64,000 nucleotides of DNA from positions 392,252 to 456,251 of the forward strand of contig NW_026111820.1 of assembly GCF_024679095.1 (NCBI RefSeq), written 5' to 3'. The stretch comes from Eriocheir sinensis. Lineage: Eukaryota > Arthropoda > Malacostraca > Decapoda > Varunidae. The notes under the pieces are model-generated. The model was not told the origin of the DNA and ran no database searches. It was given only the letters and a program-made list of their open reading frames with translations. Shown here piece after piece: positions 57,036 to 64,000 of this stretch; positions within the stretch are counted from its first letter, which is position 1; the number at the start of each line of letters is the position of its first letter. The position numbers and the translations under genes are program-made.

Positions 57036-59712
57036 CAGCATCCCACCCTGAGCACTAAGCCAGGGTCAGCATCCCACCCTGAACACTAATCCAGGGTCAG
57101 CATCCCACCCTGAACACTAAGCCAGGGTCAGCATCCCACCCTGAACACTAATCCAGGGTCAGCATCTCACCCTGAACACTAATCCAGGGTCAGCATCCCA
57201 CCCTGAACACTAATCCAGGGTCAGCATCCCACCCCGAACACTAATCCAGGGTCAGCATCCCACCCTGAACACTAAGCCAGGGTCAGCATCCCATCCTGAA
57301 CACTAAGCCAGGGTCAGCATCCCACCCTGAACACTAAGCCAGGGTCAGCATCTCACCCTGAACACTAATCCAGGGTCAGCATCCCACCCTGAACACTAAT
57401 CCAGGGTCAGCATCCCACCCAGAACACTAATCCAGGGTCAGCATCCCACCCAGAACACTAATCCAGGGTCAGCATCCCACCCTGAACACTAAGCCAGGGT
57501 CAGCATCTCACCCTGAACACTAATCCAGGGTCAGCATCCCACCCTGAACACTAAGCCAGGGTCAGCATCCCACCCCGAACACTAATCCAGGGTCAGCATC
57601 CCACCCTGAACACTAAGCCAGGGTCAGCATCCCAGCCTGAACACTAAGCCAGGGTCAGCATCCCACCCTGAACACTAATCCAGGGTCAGCATCCCACCCT
57701 GAACACTAATCCAGGGTCAGCATCCCACCCTGAACACTAATTAAGGGTCAGCATCCCACCCTGAACACTAAGCCAGGGTCAGCATCCCATCCTGAACACT
57801 AATCCAGGGTCAGCATCCCACCCTGAACACTAAGCCAGGGTCAGCATCTCACCCTGAACACTAATCCAGGGTCAGCATCCCATCCTGAACACAAAGCCAG
57901 GGTCAGCATCCTACCCTGAACACTAATCCAGGGTCAGCATCCCACCCTGAACACTAAGCCAGGGTCAGCATCCCATCCTGAACACTAAGCCAGGGTCAGC
58001 ATCCCACCCTGAACACTAAGCCAGGGTCAGCATCTCACCCTGAACACTAAGCCAGGGTCAGCATCCCACCCTGAACACTAAGCCAGGGTCAGCATCCCAC
58101 CCTGAACACTAGCCAGGGTCAGCATACTAAGCCAGGGTCAGCATCCCACCCTGAACACTAAGCCAGGGTCAGCATCCCACCCTGAACACTAAGCCAGGGT
58201 CAGCATCTCACCCTGAACACTAAGCCAGGGTCAGCATCCCACCCTGAACTCTAAGCCAGGGTCAGCATCCCACCCTGAACACTTAGCCAGGGTCAGCATC
58301 CCACCCTGAACACTAAGCCAGGGTCAGCATCCCACCCTGAACACTAAGCCAGGGTCAGCATCCCATCCTGAACACTAAGCCAGGGTCAGCATCCCACCCT
58401 GAACACTAATCCAGGGTCAGCATCCCACCCTGAACACTTAGCAAGGGTCATCATCCCACCCTGAACACTAAGCCAGGGTCAGCATCCCACCCTGAACACT
58501 AATCCAGGGTCAGCATCCCACCCTGAACACTAAGCCAGGGTCAGCATCCCACCCTGAACACTAATCCAGGGTCAGCATCCCACCCTGAACACTTAGCAAG
58601 GGTCAGCATCCCACCCTGAACACTAAGCCAGGGTCAGCATCCCACCCTGAACACTAATCCAGGGTCAGCATCCCACCCTGAACACTTAGCCAAGGTCAGC
58701 ATCCAACCCTGAACACTAAGCCAGGGTCAGCATCCCACCCTGAACACTAATCCAGGGTCAGCATCCCACCCTGAACACTTAGCCAGGGTCAGCATCCCAC
58801 CCTGAACACTAATCCAGGGTCAGCATCCCACCCTGAACACTAAGCCAGGGTCAGCATCCCACCCTGAACACTAAGCCAGGGTCAGCATCCCACCCTGAAC
58901 ACTAAGCCAGGGTCAGCATCCCACCCTGAACACTTAGCCAGGGTCAGCATCCCACCCTGAACACTAATCCAGGGTCAGCATCCCACCCTGAACACTTAGC
59001 CTGGGTCAGCATCCCACCCTGAACACTAAGCCAGGGTCAGCATCCCACCCTGAACACTTAGCCAGGGTCAGCATCCCACCCTGAACACTAAGCCAGGGTC
59101 AGCATCTCACCCTGAACGCTAAGCCAGGGTCAGCATCTCACCCTGAACACTTAGCCAGGGTCAGCATCCCACCCTGAACACTAATCCAGGGTCAGCATCT
59201 CACCCTGAACACTTAGCCAGGGTCAGCATCTCAATCTGAACACTAATCCAGGGTCAGCATCTCACCTGAACACTTATCCAGGGTCAGCATCCCACCCTGA
59301 ACACTAATCCAGGGTCAGCATCTCACCCTGAACACTAAGCCAGGGTCAGCATCTCACCCTGAACACTTAGCCAGGGTCAGCATCTCACCCTGAACACTAA
59401 GCCAGGGTCAGCATCTCACCCTGAACACTAAGCCAGGGTCAGTATTGCACCCTGAACACTAAGCCAGGGTCAGCATCTCACCCTGAACACTAAGCCAGGG
59501 TCAGCATCTCACCCTGAACACTAAGCCAGGGTCACCATTTCACCCTGAACACTAAGCCAGCGTCAGCATCCCACCCTGAACACTAAGCCAGGGTCAGCAT
59601 CTCACCCTGAACACTTAGCCAGGGTCAGCATCTCACCCTGAACACTAAGCCAGGGTCAGCATCTCACCCTGAACGCTAAGCCAGGGTCAGCATTTCACCC
59701 TGAACACTAAGC
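57036..59712. repeat. 31-bp minisatellite, ~86 copies
   Basis: Unit ccagggtcagcatcccaccc then tgaacactaag. Variants are ctaat, cttag, catctcacc and catcctg. Copies with catctcacc dominate after about 59,100. Thirty-one is not a multiple of three and stops are frequent, so no long frame exists. Each unit contains CAGGGT ... ACCCTG, a 6-bp inverted pair with a 9-nt loop. The array begins abruptly within the last 36-bp unit and ends in pyrimidine-rich DNA. Confidence 0.95.
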
Positions 59713-60440
59713 AGCATCCCACCCAGGCAACTATTTTTCTTCCTTTCTTTCTTCCTTTCATCTCATTCCGTCCATCTGTATATTTTTTTCTGAATCTACA
59801 TCTGCTTTGTTGCCTTCTTTGTTTACTTCCTCCCTTTCTCCTATTCTTTATAGTTTTCTTCCTTTCTTTCTTCGTTTTTTCCATCCTTCCCTCCATTCTT
59901 CCCTCTCTCCTATAATTTTTTTCTTTATAATAATATTCTTTTCTTTCTTCTTTCTCTTACACTTCAGTTCGTCCCTTTATTCCTGTCTTGCTGTGTTCCT
60001 TCGTCTGTCCATCTAAGCCAGGCTGAAGCCAAAGATAATCAAGCCGTTGCCGGTTTTCTTTTTTCTCTTAGTTTTAGTTTTCCTCAGTTTCGTTTTTTTT
60101 TTTGGTGTTGATTTGATTTTTGGTTAATTTTTTTTTTCTTTTTTTTTACTTTTCTTTCTTGGTTTTGAGTTCATACGTTTCGTTACATTTTGGCATTATA
60201 TGTTTTTAGTTTTCTATTTTTTGATTGATCAGGAGTAGACCTTTTTAGATTTGTTAGGTCTTTTTTTTTTTACTACTGCTTGAGTTGATTTCTTTGTTGC
60301 TTTTTTTCTTTTTCTTTTTTATGGCTTCTTTATTTTGATGTCTTGTTGGTGACAACTATTTCGTTATAGTTTGGAAAGTTAACTATTTTTTTTTTTTTTG
60401 TCGGGGGGGATTTTGTCCTTTTTAGGTTACGTCGTGGGGA
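59713..60440. other. Pyrimidine/T-rich spacer
   Basis: CTTT/CCTT-rich sequence to about 60,020, then T-runs separated by short unique words to 60,420. Low-complexity frames only. I see no gene. Confidence 0.75.
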
Positions 60441-60469
60441 GATTTTTTGTTGCAAATGGTCAGGGCAGT

Positions 60470-60815
60470 GTTCAGAGTGTCCAGGGAGTCTCAGGGGCCT
60501 TGTTGCGTGGGTCGTCATCAGCGTGTCCGTCCATTGTTCAGAGAGTGTCCAGGGAGTGTCAGGGGCCTTGTTGCGTGGGTCGTCATCAGCGTGCCCGTCC
60601 ATTGTTCAGAGAGTGTCCAGGGAGTGTCAGGGGCCTTGTTGCGTGGGTCGTCATCAGCGTGCCCGTCCATTGTTCAGAGAGTGTCCAGGGAGTGTCAGGG
60701 GCCTTGTTGCGTGGGTCGTCATCAGCGTGTCCGTCCATTGTTCAGAGAGTGTCCAGGGAGTGTCAGGGGCCTTGTTGCGTGGGTCGTCATCAGAGTGTCA
60801 GTCCATGTTGTGTTT
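60470..60815. repeat. 68-bp tandem repeat, ~5 copies
   Basis: Unit gtgtccagggagtgtcaggg, gccttgttgcgtgggtcgtc, atcagcgtgtccgtccattg, ttcagaga. Copies are nearly identical (cgtgtcc versus cgtgccc), so the array is young. Three overlapping frames of 124-151 codons remain open because the 68-bp period rotates the frame. They are not genes. Confidence 0.93.
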
Positions 60816-61955
60816 CCATGACTTTTTTTTATTTTCGTATTCTTTTTCTGTAATATCGTTTCTTCGGTATTTAATTTTCCGTTTCCTGGCGTTGTGCAGG
60901 TTAGCTGTATCGCCTTATCTTGGTGCTGTATGCTGCTCAGGATGAGTCTCCCTCACCCCAGAGGAGTCAGCAACCCTACCCAACACACAACACCTAAGGC
61001 CTTAATGCTAGATATTTTTCCCTTTTCTTGATGTTGTGTTTCTATCACTTTATTTTTCTCGTGATGTTTTTTTTTTTTTTTTGTTATATCCATTCTTCGG
61101 TGTTATTATTATTTTTTTTTTCGTTCCCTGGTGTTGTGCAGGCTAGCTGTATCGCCTTGTCTTGGTGCTGTATGCTGCTCAGGATGAGTCTCCCTCACCC
61201 CAGAGGAGTCAGCAACCCTACCCAACACACAACACCAAAGGACTTAATGCTTGCCTCAATGAGTTGTTTCACTTTCATGATGTTGTGTTTCTATCACTTC
61301 TTTATTCTCGTGCTCCTTTTCAGTAATATCCATTCTTCGGTGTGCTTTATCATTATTTTTCGTTTCCTGGTGTTGTGTTGGCTAGCTATATTGCCTTATC
61401 TTGGTGCTGTATGCTGCTCAGGATGAGTCTCCCTCACCCCAGAGGAGTCAGCAACCCTACCCAACACACAACACCAAAGGCCTTAATGCTTGCCCCAATG
61501 ATTGGTTTTCACTTTCATGATGTTTTCTACAAGTTCATTATTATCGTGTTCCTTTTTCAGTAATATCCATTCTTCGATGATATTTTTATTTATTTACGTT
61601 CCCTGTTGTTGTGCAGGCTAGCTGTATCGCCCTATCTTGGTGCTGTATGCTGCTCAGGATGAGTCTCCTCACCCCAGAGGTCAGCAACCCTACCCAACAC
61701 ACAGCACCAAAGGACTTACTCTGCTAGATTTTTTTCCTTTTCTTGATTTTTGCGTTTCTATCACTTCTTTATTTTGTGGTCTTTATATTGTAATCTTAAT
61801 TCTTCGGTTTTATTTTATTTATTTTCCCTTGACTTGTGCTGGCTAGCTATATCGCCTTATCTTGGTGCTGCATGCTGCTCAGGATGAGTCTCCATCACCC
61901 CAGAGGAGTCAGCAACCCTACCCAACACACAACACCTAAGGCCTTAATGCTAGAT
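60816..61955. repeat. ~225-242 bp tandem repeat, 5 copies
   Basis: The anchor tggtgctgta recurs at 60,921, 61,163, 61,402, 61,638 and 61,863 (the last with tggtgctgca). Each copy has tgatgttgtgtttctatcac, T-rich spacer, ccattcttcgg, ggctagctgtatcgcctt, ctgctcaggatgagtctc, ccccagaggagtcagcaacc and acacacaacacc. Copies differ mainly in T-run length. Confidence 0.93.
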
Positions 61956-62050
61956 GCGTGGTCGTCATCAGAGTGTCCGTCCATTGTTCAGAGAGTGTCC
62001 AGGGGTTGTCAAGGTGCCTTGTTGCGTGGGTCGTCATCAGTGTCCGTGCC
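61956..62050. repeat. Right-hand 68-bp repeat remnant, ~1.4 copies
   Basis: gcgtggtcgtcatcagagtg, then tccgtccattgttcagagag and so on, the same unit as at 60,470-60,815. It lies on the far side of the 240-bp array. Confidence 0.9.
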
Positions 62051-62800
62051 TTCGTGTGTACTTGCGTTCGTGCGTGCTTGTGTACTTGCGTGAGTGCGTG
62101 CATTTGTTCGTGCGTGGCTGCGTGCTTGCTTGTGTGAGTGTGTGCGTGCGTGCCTGCATGCTTGCGTGATGCGTGCGTCTGTGCGTGAGTGTGTGTGCAT
62201 GCGTGCGTGTGCATGCGTGGGTACGTGATTGTGTGTGCTTGCGTGTGTGAGTGCTTGTGTGCTGCGTGCGTTGGGCGGTCAGTGCCTGCGAGCGTGTGTT
62301 CGTCCGTTCCTTCGTGGGTATGTATACTCGTGTTCGTGCGTGCGAGCGTGTTCGTCCGTTCCTTCGTGCGTGTTTATGCTCGTGTTCGTGCGTGCGAGCG
62401 TGTGTTCATCTGTTCCTTCGTGCGTGTGTGCTTGCGTATGTGCGTGCGTGCGTGCGTTGGGGGTGGGTGCGTGCGGGCGTGTCCTCGTCCGTTCCTTCGT
62501 GCGTGTACTCGTATTCGTGCGTGCGAGCGTGTGTTCATCCGGTCCTTCGTGCGTGTGTATTCGTGTTCGTGCGTGCGAGCGTGCGTTGGATGGTGTGTGA
62601 GAGCGTGTGCTCGTGCGTTCGTTCTTGCGTGTGTTCTTGCGTTCGTGCGTGAGCGTGGGTGGTGAGTGCGTGCTTGTGCGTCCGATCGTTCGTGTGTGTG
62701 CTTGCGTATGTGCGTGCGTGCGTTGGGGGTGAGTGAGCGAACGTGCGTTGGGGAGTGAGTTCGTGCTGGCGTGCGTTGCAGGGGTGAGTGCGTGCGTGCT
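62051..62800. repeat. GT/GC alternating tract with ~55-60 bp subrepeats
   Basis: Degenerate cgtg/tgcg-rich DNA. Between 62,288 and 62,590 the longer phrase gtgcgtgcgagcgtgtgttc + tccgttccttcgtgcgtgt recurs about five times. It is almost strictly pyrimidine-purine alternating and rich in CpG. Frames such as poly(His-Thr) or poly(Cys-Val) are products of the repeat. Confidence 0.9.
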
Positions 62801-62998
62801 GTGAGCTAGGCGAATAACACGCGAGAACTTTTTCCTGTCGCAGCAGGAGCAGACCGACATCAGCTTCGGCTGCGGCCCCGGGAGTTGCTTCAACTCCCTC
62901 TGGGAGGCCTTCCTCTCCTCTGGTTGTTCCTTATTGGAGGGAAGCCTCCCTATCCTATCACGGCAGAGCGTTAGTCCATTAGTCCCTGCCTCATTATC

Positions 62999-63045
<47 letters not shown>

Positions 63046-63240
63046 TAAGGTTCTGAGGCTTGCCTGACCTCGGGATCAGCCACGCGATTTTGATTTCTTG
63101 ATATGAGTCACCCTTCTCCTTTTTCTTACCCTGTATAGGGTCGAGATTTACCACATCACCTCGGTTTGCGATATGCCGTTTAGGGAGCACAGAGTTGACA
63201 TTGCATAGGGCTGAATCTAGAGCTAGTTGCACCTTTGTAG
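62801..63240. other. Unidentified, probably repetitive segment with (GT)n
   Basis: Complex sequence split by a (GT)n at 63,001-63,044. The minus strand is open over the whole stretch and continues into the repeat to its left. The complex parts translate to protein-like text (for example VLPKRHIANRGDVVNLDP and SVCSCCDRKKFSRVI), but no family is recognised. A perfect 8-bp hairpin lies at 62,880-62,898 (GGGAGTTG/CAACTCCC). It may be a fragment of a dispersed element. I assign no function. Confidence 0.4.
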
Positions 63241-63248
63241 TGAAGATC

Positions 63249-63359
63249 GCTACGGGAGCTGATTGGCTGGATGGAGGGAGGAGATGTTAGCTACGGGAGC
63301 TGATTGGCTTGATGGAGGAGGGTGTGCTTAGCTACGGATCTGATTGGCTGGATGGAGGT
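63249..63359. repeat. 41-bp tandem repeat, ~2.7 copies
   Basis: gctacgggagctgattggct begins at 63,249 and 63,290, with a shorter variant (gctacggatctgattggct) at 63,331. Each is followed by ggatggagg. Confidence 0.9.
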
Positions 63360-63600
63360 CTTATTATAGTAATCTTCGCCTCGCCTCGCCTGTTTGAAAA
63401 GCCTCTCGTTGAAGTTGCCGGCGTATTCACGGACTGTTTTATGATCGTAGTGATGGCTGTACACGCCTTCAGCGTCATGAATGGTAAAGTCACCCGTGAC
63501 ACTTGGCCAAGCTTCTCCGCGGCCTTGGGAATAGTCGTAAAGGCAGCTCGAAACGTTTAAAATAACGGCCCTGTGGGGTAAGAAGTGAGCATTTTCTCTT
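63360..63600. other. Unidentified segment with open frames on both strands
   Basis: The + strand reads a tail of about 55 codons (FEKPLVEVAGVF ... AARNV, stop near 63,560). The minus strand is also open over the same bases. The text has a familiar feel from repeated sequences in decapods, but I cannot name a family. No start, splice or polyadenylation signal supports a gene. Confidence 0.35.
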
Positions 63601-63639
63601 CAATAATTGTTTACTCCCACCATCTTAAGTATTGTGCGG

Positions 63640-64000
63640 AATATATGAATTAGAATAATAACACTGGTATTTGCCTCGAGGTTACGGCCGTGACGTCACC
63701 GGCGGAAGAGGTAATAGAAAGGAAAGGAGAAAATGGAGCTGAAGTGAAAGGAGAAGAGGTGGAGGAAGAAACTGAAAGGAAGGTGGTAAAGGAAGGTAAA
63801 TGAGGAGGAAGAGAAGAGAGGGAAGGAAAATAGGAGCTGTTAGTGGAAGAAAAAAAGAGAAAATAATTTGGAAAGTTACGGAAAATGTGTGATTGGAGGG
63901 TGTGAAAAAGTGTAGGGAGAGAGAGAGAAAGTGGACGATAGAGAAAGTGAAATGGTGGATAATAAGAGGTGGACAAGGGACTGAGGAGAAGAAGAAGGAA
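63640..64000. repeat. Purine-rich (GAAAGG/GGAGAA) tract
   Basis: The + strand is almost wholly A/G from about 63,700 to the end of the window, with gaaagga- and ggaagaaa-like words. The Ser/Phe-rich minus-strand frame is low complexity. No gene is seen. Confidence 0.85.

Noticed and set aside
57036..59712. CRISPR-like regular repeat
   Set aside because: Units are contiguous with no unique spacers, and the window is eukaryotic. It is a minisatellite.
60398..60945. Three overlapping frames of 124-151 codons
   Set aside because: The 68-bp period rotates the frame, so all three read the same tandem repeat. No start or domain evidence.
62279..63232. 317-codon minus-strand frame
   Set aside because: Half is (His-Thr)n and similar text from GT repeats. 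Only the first part looks complex, and it is reported as an unidentified segment.

Overview
This is a repeat-dominated eukaryotic window, most likely from a decapod crustacean and possibly a crab. That placement is inference. It rests on a jockey-type LINE whose reverse transcriptase closely resembles the abundant crab/shrimp family I know, on a tRNA-derived SINE with a (AC)n tail, on dense CA/GT microsatellites and on very long minisatellites. Nothing prokaryotic is present: no operons, no ribosome binding sites and no CRISPR. Only one conserved host-type gene is recognisable, and it is interrupted.

Layout. (1) 1-41,673: a degenerate AT-rich satellite with a basic unit of about 45 bp. It is arranged in alternating head-to-tail and inverted blocks that are themselves multi-kb segmental duplications. 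Seven long (TA)n tracts occur at the TATATA core of the monomer. A 5'-truncated jockey-like LINE (6501-7904) sits inside one of them. (2) 41,674-42,210: about 3.7 copies of an unrelated 142-148 bp tandem repeat. (3) 42,220-44,700: pyrimidine-rich and trinucleotide microsatellites enclosing the 3' half of a second LINE (42,653-43,905, minus strand). This one has a CCHC plus restriction-like-endonuclease C-terminus, an AATAAA signal and a poly(A) tail. (4) 44,712-45,310: a tRNA-derived SINE and the remnant of a second SINE, separated and flanked by (GT)n. (5) 45,486-46,226 (minus strand): a GC-rich, intronless ARF/ARL-family GTPase, closest to ARL4, with an in-frame TAG and Ala at the catalytic Gln position. 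(6) 46,530-47,054: a hAT-like non-autonomous DNA element. (7) 47,055-63,360: consecutive minisatellite arrays with units of 25/30, 36, 31, 68, about 240 and 41 bp, plus a GT/GC alternating tract. (8) 63,360-64,000: an unidentified, probably repetitive fragment and purine-rich DNA.

What ties the window together is nesting. Each retroelement (two LINEs and one SINE) is bordered on both sides by the same simple-repeat motif, and a 240-bp array is bordered on both sides by the 68-bp repeat. The AT satellite keeps several paralogues of the same block, both with and without a TA expansion or the LINE, so the order of events can be read inside the window. I see no operon-like cooperation between genes. 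The very long open frames through the minisatellites (up to about 1,900 codons) are by-products of stop-free repeat units and are not annotated as genes.
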